64,000 nucleotides of DNA, from assembly GCA_002270565.1 (NCBI GenBank), contig NQMI01000014.1, positions 124,001-188,000 of the forward strand. The letters are read 5' to 3'. Shown here piece after piece: positions 35,266-45,918 of this stretch. The position numbers were made by a program, and so were the translations under genes. The DNA is from Stenocarpella maydis. Its lineage: Eukaryota; Ascomycota; Sordariomycetes; Diaporthales; Diaporthaceae. The notes beneath the pieces were generated by a model. It was not told the origin of the DNA and searched no databases. It saw only the letters and a program-made list of their open reading frames with translations. Position 1 is the stretch's first letter. Every line of letters starts with the position of its first letter.

Positions 35266-37654
35266 ATGCTCCCTCAACCGTGGCCTGTGGCCGTCTCATT
35301 ACTCTCGTTTTTCCAGGTGTCCAACTGTTTGCACATTGCGCCTAATGCTCTCAAGGAGTTCCTTCGCTGCCACTACGACTACATCGTCGTCGGTGGTGGT
35401 GCTTCGGGCTTGGTCATGGCGAACCGACTCAGCGAAGATCCTAATGGTGCGCCTGGCCCCTACCAAACGTTAAAGGTTGCGATGTGGCTGACCACTTCTC
35501 TGGTGCAGTAATGGTATTAGTACTTGAAGCTGGCACACTGTGAGTCGTCAATTCTGTTGTCGCTCATCTCTACTAACTGAACATGATCGCAGAGACACGG
35601 GCGGGGCCAAGGTGACGATTCCAGCAGAGATAGGAGACACCCTCTGGACAGACTATGACTGGAAGCTCCATACCGTCCCACAACAGTTCCTCAATAACAG
35701 GAAGGTCGCGCTCAACCAAGGCAAGGTCGTCGGCGGAGGCACCATTCTTAATGGGATGGTGTGGACCCGGGGCTCGGCCAGGGACTACGACGCCTGGGGG
35801 GATCTCAACGATGTCGAGGGCGAGGAAAATCAGTACGACTGGAGGTGGGAGGATCTTCTGCCCTACTTCCAAAAGGTGCGACGGGAAAAGACCATTGGAC
35901 CATGAGATATCGCTGACTCCTACGCAATGACAGAACGAAAACTTCACTGCCAACATAGATCCCGGCATCCAGTCAAGATTCAACATCCGGCCCGATGTAG
36001 AAATTCATGGAGATGAGGGACCTGTGTCTGTCGCATACCCTCGCTTCATTTACGACCAATCTGGTACGAAGGCCAGACCCCATCGCTAAATACCAACCGA
36101 AAGTTGCTGAATGAAGCTGATTATGTCTTAGCCAATTTCTTAGATGGCATGGCAGAGATGGGACTGCGCATCGTGTCCGAGCCCAATGATGGCACCTGTG
36201 TTGGAGCGATGATCAGCCCATCCAGCATGAGCGCACAGAACCAGTCGCGGTGCGACAGTCGCACAGCATACCTCGATCCTGTAATAGACCGACCTAACCT
36301 CCACGTTGCCACAGAGCAGATGGTCACACGGCTGCTCCTGGAGGAGGTGGGCGATCCGGGCCTTGGATATGATAATTCTACATCGAGTCGACTGCAGAAG
36401 GCAGTTGGGGTTGAGGTATGTTGGAGAAAGCTATGCCTACAGGAGATGTGCTGACATTTCTACTATAGTTCTCGCACTCAAGATCGAGTTTCCTGATGAA
36501 CGTGACCTGTTCGAGGGAAGTCATCCTCGCAGCCGGCGCCATCTTCTCACCAACAATCCTTCAGTTATCCGGCATAGGGCCTGAGGACGTCCTCAAGTCT
36601 TTGAACATCTCCGTACGGATCGATCTACCTGGAGTCGGCGCGAACCTGCAAGATCATGGGATGTTACATCCAGTATATTCATGTATGTGGAGACAACCCT
36701 CGGCACGAGTTATGGACTACCTCAACCCAGGGGAGAAAACCAGTGATTCCATTTAGACATTCCAGCTAACATGATATAACAGACACTAATGCCTCCTTGA
36801 CAACGGCCAAAACCGTCGAGAACAACAGTACTTCGCGGGCCGCCGCTCTAAACGAGTACGAGACAAACCGCACAGGACCGCTGACCGCGCCATTGATCAG
36901 CACAATCGCATTCCCCGCGATGCGACACTTTGCAGACGACTGGGTGGAGCTCATCTCGGCCGCCGAGGGCCGCGGCGTGGACCAGATGCTGCCGCCAGGC
37001 ACGCCCGCCCCCGTCAGGGCGGGCTACCTGGCCCAGCGCGAGCACCAGATCCCCCTGCTGCGCAGCCCGACCGAGGGCGCGGTGGAGATACTCGCCGACT
37101 CGGTCGGGACGCTTTCGGTGGCAATGCAGCGGCCGCTGTCCCGCGGCACCGTGCGGCCGCCCGCGGGCCTCGACATACTCGCCTCCCCGCCGGTCGTCGA
37201 CCCGCGCTACTGCGCCGAGCCCTTCGACTGCCTCGTCCTCGCGCGCGCGCTGCTCTTCAACTGCGCCCTGGTCCGCACCCGCGCAATGGCGGAGCTGCAG
37301 CCCGTCGTACAGGCGCCGTATTTCTGCCCGGACGAGCTGCCCGGCCCGCGCGGCGGCGGCAGCAACAACACGGCCGCCGCCGGCCAGGGGCTGAACGACA
37401 CTGATGGCCGCATGCTGGAGCTGGCGAGGCAGCACCTGGCCACAGAGTTCCACCCCTCGGGCTCCACCGCGATGCTGCCCCTCGGCCTGGGCGGGGTGGT
37501 CGACACCAGCCTGAGGGTGTACGGGACCGAGGGGCTGCGCGTCGTTGACGCCGGCGTGATGCCGATGGTGCTCGGCGCCCACCTCCAGGCTGCTGTCTAT
37601 GCGATTGCCGAGAGGGCTGCTGATATTATCATTTCTGAATGCGACAGCGTCTGA
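35266..37654 (+). CDS. Secreted GMC oxidoreductase (FAD-dependent, AA3-like)
   Basis: A flavoenzyme of the glucose-methanol-choline family, oxidising alcohols or sugars with O2 or another acceptor; the substrate cannot be told from sequence. Seven exons: 35266-35446, 35509-35539, 35593-35875, 35934-36063, 36132-36415, 36469-36682, 36783-37654; all phases agree, giving 664 residues. A hydrophobic N-terminus (PVAVSLLSFFQVSNC) suggests secretion. FAD-binding VVGGGASG is at residues 43-48 and VLVLEAG follows on the 31-nt exon 2. GMC signature 1 is GKVVGGGTILNGMVWTRGS; signature 2 is GAIFSPTILQLSGIGP. The catalytic pair is His598 (FHPSGS) and probably His641 (GAHLQAAVYAIAE). Several NxT/S sites fit a secreted glycoprotein. 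The gene stands alone, with no PKS/NRPS beside it. Confidence 0.92.
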
Positions 37655-38573
37655 CTGAAAAAAAAGAAAGAAAGAAAGAAAAAAGAAAGAAAAAACCACG
37701 AAGGTGACGAGTTAGCCTGCTTTGTCTCGAGTGGATTTGATGGACCAAGATGAGGGGCGGCTGTACGGCTGAGGACTGGAGATGGTGTTCTGCGACCCAC
37801 AGTAAGATTCCTTTGGAGATTCATAGTTCAATCAGAAATGTTGATATTCTCTACTGGTGTATCCGAGCGTGATAGGTGATGTCAGAAAGATCCCGCACGG
37901 GATGGGTTGTGCTCCCGTTGAAGCCTATATGACGGCTGGGACTGAACTGACGCTCCTATAGGGTCATCTACATATGTATCCTGGGCAGAGTGCACCATAA
38001 TGCTGCTTCACATGTTGAACTGAGGCTCATGGCTGGGATATAGTGAGATAATTGTAGGTGTTACTCACTCCCGGACTCGTCTTGTCTGGTCCACGTACCC
38101 AGGGTAACGACGAGCGGAGCTTTCTCTACTTACCGTGTAAAGTGTCAGAGTTTCTCGTATGTAAATTGGTCGGATTTGAAACGAAGTTCCTGGATTGGTC
38201 AATCGATATATTTCTTGATATACTGTACGTATCCTGGGGAGGACGTTATTAATATCTATGGTAAGGAAGGAGGGTAATGGCGAGGATGGAGGGAATGGCG
38301 AGGATGGAGGTGAGGAGTGCTCTCAGCCCTCAACGTTGGGTACCTGTAGCTGGATCTTGTAAGGGCTGTGGCCATGCTATAACTCTCCCCTTAATATTAA
38401 GCTTCAACTTAATTATATATACTTGAAATCTCCGCCTCGTCGTTGCCCTTTCAGTGGTAGCTTCCTTGCTACGTTTACTCCTTGGCCGTTGTGCTGATCT
38501 GCTCGGAGGGTACCAATTGAATGCAACGGCCGGCGTTAATTTTTATCTTTACCGCAGGTCCACCTGCCGTCTT
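37655..38573. other. Intergenic region between convergent genes
   Basis: Between the 3' ends of the GMC and N-acetylglutamate synthase genes. A GAAA-rich purine tract follows the GMC stop (37658-37697). Two tandem copies of AATGGCGAGGATGGAGG lie near 38275-38310, and a short AT-rich patch at about 38390-38420. No gene recognised. Confidence 0.5.
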
Positions 38574-40796
38574 TCAATCTACAACATGCTTGTTGTCCGC
38601 CCACGAGGGCGATATGTTTCGGCAGACATCCTCGTAATCCTTCATCATCTCATCCCTCAGCGTCACCCGGGGCGTTGTCCAGAACATCGACCAGTTCGAC
38701 TCGGACAGTTTCATCGTACCCCGCGACCGCTCGAAATACCACTTGTTGACCGGGTTGTTCTTCCTGCTCCTCCAGCACACGCCCTCGGGGAAGCAGTTTC
38801 TGACCATGGCGTTGAACACGATGTCCGCGACGCCTCCTGCCCCCTGGCTCCTCTTGAGGACGGCAAACTTGTCCAGGTAGGGGACCAGTCGCCCGCTCTC
38901 GTATGCAGTCTCCTCGTCCATGCCGAAGGGTCGTTCCCAGGTCAGGATCGCCCCTCCCTCGTACTCTCCGGCAATGATAATACCCGCGAGGCTCTTTTCG
39001 ACCCGGTTGAGGTAGTGTTGCACGTCCAGTTTCCTGTTGAAGGAGTCTTCGATCAAATGAACCAGCCGGGGCATGTCTATACAGGAATCGGTCAATCTGA
39101 GCCGAGGTCCCCCAGGCTTTGGGGGCGCCCATCCTGATGACGATGGATGTGGATAAATCGTTACAGGCATGCCTCTCTTGGCCAAGGTCGTAGGCGACAT
39201 AACTGGGTTGCTATTTGTGTCTGCGTTCCGCGAGATGGGTTTGATGCGGCCAAGGGGGAGGGATGACGAGTGAGTTGGACGGTCTGTGAGGAGGTTATGT
39301 ATTAAAGGGTTGTGGCTTTTCCTCGTCCCGACCGTGCCCACGAATCCCATAGTGCCACCCTCATAAGCGTCCTCGCTCCGAGAATGCAGATTTGCTGCTT
39401 CTTTGGGCGTCGTGATCAATGCCGAGGATGTCGAAGGCAGAATGGCAAGCGTGTTCTTGGCAAGGTCGAGATTTCGCATGTGGGCTCGCACAGAAGCTCC
39501 GTTCTCATTATCCTGTGGCGTTGTGGTCAACGACTGGAGATGTGTCTTTGCAGTCTCAACTTCATCTTCCAGATTTAGGAAAACATGAGCGTTGTTCCAG
39601 CGGTTCTTGGCGGGGATCCCGCCAAAAGGGTCCAGGATGATCACCCGGTCAACAAAGGCCTTCTTCCCCGGTAAGATCAAGCCCTCCTCGTATTCCCCTC
39701 CAGGGCCAGATGGCTTAGCTAACTGTAACCCTGATAAGTAGCGCGTCAGGGACAGGACCGCTACGTCGGGGTCAACGGGCCGAGAGCTTCCACCTTGTTG
39801 TTGGACAATCGGTGGGATGATGACAGCCGACCCCTTATTGAGAGATGACAATATCGAGCTACCCTCCTCAACGACGACGGTGTTAGATATTACCGGCGAA
39901 GCTTGACTCTCGGGGGAGGCATATTGAGTGGAGAGCGGGAAATCGGTCATGACTGTCGTCCAAGGCTCTCCATACTCATCTATAGCTCCAGCCAGTCTGT
40001 AAGCCTGCCGGTTTAGCGTCCGGGACCAGTTCTTGTCGTCAGGCCCCAGCTCACAGTCGAGAACAATCACACTGACCAGGCCGAGCACCCGGAGCTGCGC
40101 AAGCGTCTTGGCCACTCCCTTCAGGGTGGCCTCGTCGGCCTCCTGCGGCAGCCTGAACTTGATGAGAGCGGCATGGGGTACAGGGTCGACGGGAGCTCGC
40201 TTCGCGGTGACGGGCCCCTGAACGAATCTGGGCGTCTCGCTGATAGCGCGAGCCCCATTCGTCAATGGGTCAACATTGATCGCCCCCACGGCCTTTGGGG
40301 CCGCAGCCGGGGCGGGCTCCCTTGCCACGGTGGGCGCGAAGGTTTGGAGATATTGTTTCGCATCCCTCTTTGTGGCAGATGAAGACTCTAGTACTGAAAC
40401 ATAGAGATCCTGGGCAGGCGATTAGAACTCGGAGAGCCCAAGAATTTGTTGGACAGTAAGTGTAGTACTGCTCACTCTATCCTGAGACCGTTTCTCCCGG
40501 GCCTTTCTGGGAATAGAAGCATAATGCTCCTTGAGGATGTCTTGAGAAAAGCGGTCCTTGGGTGATGCCACAAGAAAATTCTGCGTGGCAGCCGCCGCCG
40601 AACTCTTGGAACTGCTAGATTTTGCCCGCGCGGAAGCCTGTGGGTTTGATTCAGCAAAAGGACTGCCTGAGTTGGGTTGCAATGGCAGGCGGGTTCAGCA
40701 GCGATTTCGGTGAGCCAACACAGCCAAGTCCTCAGCTCTTCTTACCTCTGCGAGGACCGTGGCCTTCTTCTTCCATGCTGAGCTACGCAGGATCAT
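38574..40796 (-). CDS. ARG2: N-acetylglutamate synthase (amino-acid N-acetyltransferase), mitochondrial
   Basis: Makes N-acetylglutamate from acetyl-CoA and glutamate, the first step of arginine/ornithine synthesis, in mitochondria. Minus-strand exons 40796-40746, 40637-40476 and 40409-38574 give 682 residues. The junction ...KRSQDR|DLYVSVLESSSATKRDA is unambiguous. The first exon, MILRSSAWKKKATVLAE, is basic and serine-rich like a mitochondrial presequence and joins in phase to ASARAKSSSSK using the acceptor at 40638. A second acceptor nearby (CTCAG|GCAGTCC) would suit only an ATG at 40776 and gives an acidic leader, less likely. The N-terminal two thirds match the kinase-like domain (FRLPQEADEATLKGVAKTL) and the C-terminal third the NAT domain (LVHLIEDSFNRKLDVQHYL, NRVEKSLAGIIIAGEYEGGA). 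A GCN4-type site and a 5-codon upstream ORF precede it. Confidence 0.92.
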
Positions 40797-40810
40797 GATC
40801 CGAAGCACAT
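40793..40810 (-). promoter_or_regulatory. Upstream ORF overlapping the N-acetylglutamate synthase ATG (ATGA)
   Basis: On the minus strand ATG TGC TTC GGA TCA TGA encodes MCFGS. Its TGA shares the bases TG with the main ATG (ATGA at 40796-40793). A ribosome finishing this mini-ORF would stand exactly on the main start. Its place 14 nt before the main ATG makes inclusion in the mRNA likely. Confidence 0.55.
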
Positions 40811-41806
40811 GTCCCAACTGCGAGCAGGCCAAAGGGACTAGACGTTATTCGAAAACAAAACAAAAAAAATGAGTGATAATTTTGTTGACCAACCAAGGTC
40901 CGGCGATCGGTATAAGTTCCTCTGTGCCAAGTTGAGCCTTTGACTCAAATGTTGAAGATAAGCATTGGTGATAAGAAACCCTCGGCCGAAGCCCTGTTAT
41001 GGTGTGCAGCGTTGGGGGGGGTTGATAGAGGGGGTGGGGGCTGCTTGGTTACTTTCCCGCCTGCTGAAGTATTTATTAGCACTTGCACATGTCACAGGTG
41101 GCAGGTAAAACTGGCACTCGGGCTTATGTAAAGCCTATCGAGCTTTGTCATGCTCAGGTGCTGCCACCAAGCCTCCCAAGCTAATAAGGAGGAACAAAGC
41201 GCACACCGGAGCCGGTTCGACGACAGACGGCACAGATGCTGTGGATAAACCCGGTCCGCTGCGGTTCGCCCGGGTCGGCCTCGACGACGGGGCACCTCGG
41301 AGAATGATGTAGCCCACGAGATGCTCGAAGTAATTTGTAATGCTTCACAGGCTCTTACCTTGCTCCGATGTCCCGGATACTTCCATGGGATCTTCAGGCA
41401 GAGACAGAATAGCCCCAAATACGGAGCCTTCAGCGAAGCCGCGCTTCCCCGCAACAACCAAGGGTTCGGATTTACTACGGCAACACGAGGCGACTCGACG
41501 AGAAATGCCGCTGTCGTCATCCGAGAGAGGCCATATAAATCCAGAGCACTTGTAACATAACAGTGCTTGATTCTTCAAATCTGGCTCTTCAGGCTTCGCT
41601 GGTATACTGGCAGGCTGCCACAAAACGTGCGTCTCAACCACATCGTCACCGTACGTGCTTTGTATTGCTCCAGTCCGCGTTGACTCGAGCTTCTTCGTTC
41701 AATGTCGACAATGCATGATTCACTAACACGTGTGACAGATCCTCGGACGGCCTACACAACTCCACTCGCCATAACTACAGCATAGAACACTCAGCATCTC
41801 GCAACC
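40797..41806. other. Divergent promoter region
   Basis: About 1 kb between N-acetylglutamate synthase (minus) and the hydroxyisobutyrate-dehydrogenase-like gene (plus). Contains the GCN4-type site at 40941-40947, a G8 run and G-rich stretch near 41014-41040, CCATATAAAT near 41530, and an E-box CACGTG near 41737. An upstream ORF frame (41702-41785, 27 codons) precedes the plus-strand gene. No gene recognised. Confidence 0.5.
40941..40947. promoter_or_regulatory. GCN4/CPC1-type site TGACTCA
   Basis: A perfect TGACTCA, the binding site of GCN4/CPC1/CpcA bZIP activators of amino-acid biosynthesis (cross-pathway control), lies 145 bp upstream of the N-acetylglutamate synthase ATG. Arginine-pathway genes are established targets of this regulon in ascomycetes, so site and gene agree. 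Confidence 0.6.
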
Positions 41807-42783
41807 ATGGCGCCCAACGTCTTCTGGATCGGTCTTGGCAACATGGGCCGTGTAAGTGAGCCTGAGTTATCCACCTGCACTCTGCTGGCTTTCTGACGTC
41901 GCTCTAGGGCATGGCCAAAAACATTGCCGAGAAAGGCCAACTGGGCGGTCCTCTGGCCATCTACAACCGGTCCAAGCAGCGAGCCGTTGATCTGAGCGCG
42001 GGCCTGCCATCAGGAAAGTCAGAGGTAGCAGAGTCCATCGAGTCTGGCGTGGCAAAAGCCGACGTCATATTCTTCTGCCTCGCCAACGATGCAGCTGTCA
42101 CTGAGACGGTCAATGCCATCGTCAAGGTCGATATCAAAGGGAAGGTGGTCGTGGACTGCTCCACCATCCACCCCGACACCACCGAGGCTGTCGCAAAGAC
42201 CATCACCTCCAAGGGCGCCGAGTTCGTCGCCTGCCCCGTCTTCGGCGCACCCCCGATGGCTGACGCCGGCCAGCTTGTGCCTGTTCCGGCGGGGCCCAAG
42301 TCCGCTGTCGACAGGATCAGGCCCTTCCTCGAGGGCGTCACCTCGCGGGCTGTGATTGACATGAGCGGCGAGCCCTACGGCAAGGCCTCGAAGCTGAAGC
42401 TGCTGGGCAACACCTTCATCCTGAACATGGTCGAGCAGGTCGCCGAGGGCCACGTTCTCGCCGAGAAGAGCGGGCTGGGCACGCAGTACTCGCACAAGTT
42501 CATCGAGCTGATGCTGCCGGGCATCTACCCCCCGTACTCGACGAGGATGCTGAGCGGGGATTACTGGAAGAGGGAGGAGCCGCTGTTCCACGCGGACCTC
42601 GCCAGGAAGGACGCCGGGCACGCCCTCAAGATCGCGAAGGACTCTGGGGTGAGGCTGGGGAACCTCGAGGTGGCGGATGCGCATCTGGCAAAGATCCAGG
42701 AGCACACGGATAAGGGCGATATTGCTGGCATCTACGGAGCGGTGAGGCAGGAGAACGGCCTGAAGTTTGAGAATGACGCCTAG
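41807..42783 (+). CDS. 3-hydroxyisobutyrate dehydrogenase-like NAD(P)-dependent enzyme
   Basis: A member of the beta-hydroxyacid dehydrogenase superfamily (3-hydroxyisobutyrate/6-phosphogluconate dehydrogenase type), oxidising a short 3-hydroxy acid or reducing the matching semialdehyde; the exact substrate is not evident. Exons 41807-41851 and 41908-42783, with a canonical 56-nt intron (GTAAGT, CTGAC), give 306 residues. The Rossmann motif GLGNMG (residues 9-14) is completed across the splice (GLGNMGR|GMAKNI). Superfamily marks: DCSTIHPDTTEAVAK, PVFGAPPMADAGQL, and the catalytic lysine region KLLGNTF with Lys179 and Asn183. There is no obvious mitochondrial presequence, unlike valine-catabolic 3-hydroxyisobutyrate dehydrogenase, so a cytosolic paralogue is plausible. 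Confidence 0.88.
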
Positions 42784-43186
42784 AGGGTTGGTGGTTCGGT
42801 TTGTTGCATTGAGCCTCGGAGTAGGTTGGAAAGACACATCTGTAGACTATATATAAACTGATATGCAGCCTGCCAACGAGACTGAACGTGTTCATCCTCA
42901 CATGCGCGGGTATTTCCTGGCTCAAATCACAGAGGATATCAGGACAGATCAGCGAATCACTTGAACTGTGTGCCAAGGTCCATCGTTCAGAAGCAGTCCG
43001 TCTCACGGTTCACAAACAAGCCAGGATTGGGGAGGTCTGGCCTAGAGGGATTGTGGTTACGTAAGCGGAGCTCCGACTCAGCAGGCCTGGAGAGAAGCAG
43101 GCAGGTGAGCATCATCACCCGTCCAAACCGTCACAATCGAGCTCGCTCCCATCATCCCCACGCGCCAAACCGCCAGACCCTTCAAA
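42784..43186. other. Intergenic region
   Basis: About 400 bp comprising the 3' UTR of the dehydrogenase gene and the promoter of the V-ATPase subunit e gene. Nothing else seen. Confidence 0.5.
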
Positions 43187-43579
43187 ATGGCTAACGGGTA
43201 AGGCTGAAATCATACCCATGCTTAGGCACGGGACAGAGACGCCAGGGATTCGTATGCGCTGACGCTGCGCTCAACAGGTGGAGCATCTTCGTCGGCCTGT
43301 TCATCATCGCCGCCATGTGCGTGGGCGCCTGGTTCCTCTCTCCCAAGGGCGAGAACCAAGTGTGAGTTGCTCCCGACACCTGAGATCTCCCGGAGCACCT
43401 GCCCTGTCCGCGTTGTGTCTCGTGCTGACTGGTGCCGGCCCCACAGGCTCTGGCGGTCATCCCTCATCCTCGCGTTCGTCTGCTGCTACCTGATGTGGGC
43501 ACTCACGTTCCTGGCCCAACTACACCCCTTGATCGAGCCGAAGCGATCAGACCTGAGAGAGGAGTTTGTGCGCGAGTAA
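43187..43579 (+). CDS. vma9: V-type proton ATPase subunit e
   Basis: A small hydrophobic subunit of the membrane Vo sector of the vacuolar proton pump. Exons 43187-43197, 43278-43361 and 43447-43579 give 75 residues, the usual family length. The first coding exon is only 11 nt; introns of 80 and 85 nt both show CTGAC branch points. The rebuilt protein starts MANGWSIFVGLFIIAAMC and continues across the second splice as GENQV|LWRSSLILAFVCCYLM. It has two transmembrane helices (roughly residues 6-25 and 35-57), then the conserved LAQLHPLIEPKRSDLREE. The gene is easily missed because no single frame covers it. It converges on ARV1. Confidence 0.93.
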
Positions 43580-43953
43580 GGCGAGTCCAGTACGCTCATG
43601 GGGGACAGGCGGTCGGGTCCACGAATGAATGGTCGGAAGCACAGAGGCCCGGAGCTGTACAAATAACCTGTTCATCATTCATCACATTGCCGGCGTTGGG
43701 GGAATAATAGGATCCACATCACCAAGGTTTCGGGTCTGTGTTCTGCTGTGATAATTCAGTTCAGTGACTGGAAGGTTTCAACATCCACAGCTGGCCAAGG
43801 ATGGCAAGAACGTGGCTGCTGGGGAGTTTACGACAGCATTCAGACAGGCGTGTCGGGGGTTATATAGAGAGCCCAAGCACGAAGTAGGAACCTCGCCACC
43901 CGAGATGATGTCCTGTGGGCGGTTGGAAGGAATCAGATTGCTAAATGTGCTTG
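43580..43953. other. Intergenic region between convergent genes
   Basis: About 370 bp holding the 3' UTRs of the V-ATPase subunit e and ARV1 genes. Nothing else seen. Confidence 0.5.
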
Positions 43954-44957
43954 CTATATGGCCAGTTGACCAACCCAGTCCCTCACGTAAACAATTAAAG
44001 CCCAGAGCGCCTTGCCCTCCTCTGCCACGCTTCCTTCGCCCTGCGAGTCAACTCCATCCAGCCCTGCTGCCCAAAGTATAGTCCTGCCGACGAGCCAGCG
44101 GCTCAGGGCCCCCGTGGTAGCCAGCATTGCGGCCACCCCGTAGCCGCAGTCCAAGAGGATCTTGAGCGCCTCGACGTTGTTGGCTACCACGGCCCAGCCC
44201 AGCGACCTCGCCGCCGCGGGCACGTCATACTCCCATATTACCATCAATATGGGAAACAGCTTCGTGCTGCTTGAGACGAGAAGCGCGGTCGACACAGAGT
44301 TTGGGCGGGGGTACCGCGGCAGGACGCCGAGGAGGCCCAGGGGCGACAAGGGTGACGAAGTCAGGAAGCGGATGGACAGGTGGAAGGCGAGGGTCGAGAC
44401 GGTGCATAGTATTACTGGGCAACGGGTGTCAGCCGTGCTCATCCATGCGACACAATGTCTGCTGTGTGTGTGTGTGTGTGTGTGCATGTGTGCGCAAGAG
44501 GACCACACCCACCACAGGACGACGACTCACAGAAGAACATGTACTGGAACACGATGGGCTGCTGGGCGAGGCGGCCAAAGTCGCTGTCGTAAATGGAGGA
44601 GGAGGGGGAGGAGGGGGAGGGGGAGCCATCCGGGACGGACTGCTTCTCGATGCGGGCCCAGGTGAGGTAGACGTCGAAGAGCAGGAGGAGGATGCCGAGG
44701 CGGGTGATGGACGGGTCGAACTGGTCGTGGTCGCGCATCAGGGTGTTGTGCAGCAGGTGGCGGTAGACCTGGGGCTTTATGAGCACCAGGTCGATGAAGA
44801 GCACGATGTAGTCATGCTCGACGTACTTGTCGCAGAAGCGGCCGCAGTTGCGGCACACCGTCAGGCGGATGTTGTGGCCGCTCGACTTGTCGCCGGCGCC
44901 CGAGTACTTTGTCCACAGCGTCTTGACGGGGTGGCGGCATTCTATGCAGATGGGCAT
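43954..44957 (-). CDS. arv1: ARV1 sterol/lipid homeostasis protein
   Basis: An ER membrane protein required for sterol distribution and GPI-precursor handling in yeasts. Minus-strand exons 44957-44531 and 44414-43954 give 295 residues; the join QYMFF|LILCTVSTLAFH keeps phase across a 116-nt intron. The ARV1 homology domain is complete: a zinc-binding CxxC pair at Cys4/Cys7 and Cys35/Cys38 (CIEC, CRNC), then KYVEHDYIVLFIDLVLIKPQ and YRHLLHNTL. Hydrophobic segments follow (LGILLLLFDVYLTW, LILCTVSTLAFHLSI, ILMVIWEYDV and the C-terminal region). A serine/proline-rich loop lies between the homology domain and the second hydrophobic segment. The intron carries an 11-unit CA dinucleotide repeat. An out-of-frame upstream ORF overlaps the start. 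Confidence 0.94.
44463..44484 (+). repeat. TG dinucleotide microsatellite in ARV1 intron
   Basis: Eleven TG units on the plus strand (CA in the ARV1 sense) inside the 116-nt ARV1 intron. Likely length-polymorphic between strains. Confidence 0.95.
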
Positions 44958-44983
44958 CGCGGGCAGTGGGTCGGTCGGGTCAT
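44942..44983 (-). promoter_or_regulatory. Upstream ORF overlapping the ARV1 start out of frame
   Basis: A 13-codon ORF starts 26 nt before the ARV1 ATG in another frame and ends inside the coding region. If present in the mRNA it would be expected to lower ARV1 translation. Confidence 0.4.
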
Positions 44984-45918
44984 GTCAGTGCAGGGGGGCA
45001 ATCGACATTCCGGAGAGGGCTGGCGACCATGGGCGGCGGGTTGTCGCAAAGTAGAGAGCATGGCGCGTTCGCGTCCAAGTAGAGAGGTTCGAGTCCGGAA
45101 TTGCGGTTACGAGCCCGCAGCGGCTCACCCAGCCTTGGAGCCAATCAAGCAGTCCAGGGTCCTCCTGTAAGCTCTCTCTCTCTCTCTCTCTCTCATTCAT
45201 GCTTGTCGATGCTGGTTTCCCGTGAGAACAATTCAGGAACAAGCAAAAAAATCGGAAAAAACCTGCAAGTCACGGTTGATTTATTAGTCTATCCTGGCTA
45301 GAGAGGACAAGGCGGTCCTCTCCGCCATTCGGTGTGGAACATCAAGGGCATGTGCTGAGGTCCCGGTCCCGATCCCCGACCACCCGGCCTGCGCAGAAGC
45401 TCTCGCCCTCGCCCGGTCATCCCTGCCGCGGCTGGCCGTGGAGAGGGATCTCGGCGACGCGGTCGTGAGGCAGGCGTTGGCCTTGCCTTCTAAGGCGCCC
45501 GGGGGCTCGTGGCCGGCAGATCTTGCCTCGGGCTCTTTGAACTTGCAATTGCCTGGCCCTTCTTCTGGCTTGTTTTACTTGCAGTGCGTCGTCAAAGCTT
45601 GCCCCCATCTCCGGCATTATTGAGGGCGACTACGTTGAATAAAGTGGAGCACACAATCTACAGGCTCACCGAGGACCTCTCTGATAGATCAACACAGCGC
45701 GGAAGGTCCTACTTCGATAATAGCAAGTAAATAAAATACTATTCCTTCAATAAACTTCTATTTCGGTTAATTTCAACTGTTGACTGCTCAGCGCTTCAAC
45801 CAACCCTACCCTCCGGAACCGTACACACCTTATATACAGAAAACAACCTGAACTAACGCCATGGATGCATGCGTTGTGAATAAACCCGTCCGCGTCAGGA
45901 GCCCTCATCTAGACTCAT
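44958..45918. other. Intergenic region
   Basis: About 960 bp between the ARV1 5' end and the LysM gene 3' end. Contains a CT microsatellite of 11.5 units at 45172-45194. No gene recognised. Confidence 0.5.
45172..45194 (+). repeat. CT dinucleotide microsatellite
   Basis: 11.5 CT units in intergenic DNA, about 215 bp upstream of the ARV1 start as read on the minus strand (GA). Confidence 0.95.

Noticed and set aside
33749..37654. A secondary-metabolite cluster (phosphopantetheinyl transferase next to an oxidoreductase)
   Set aside because: The transferase is the AcpS type expected for mitochondrial ACP, and no PKS, NRPS, terpene synthase or transporter is in the window.
36848..37699. Minus-strand 283-codon frame opposite the last GMC exon
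   Set aside because: Shadow of GC-rich third positions in the real gene; Gly/Ala/Arg-rich with no domain.
42019..42837. Minus-strand 272-codon frame opposite the dehydrogenase gene
   Set aside because: Antisense shadow of a well-supported gene; no family features.
45082..45098. tRNA T-loop-like TTCGAGT sequence
   Set aside because: The flanking five bases cannot pair as a T stem and no acceptor or anticodon arms are present.
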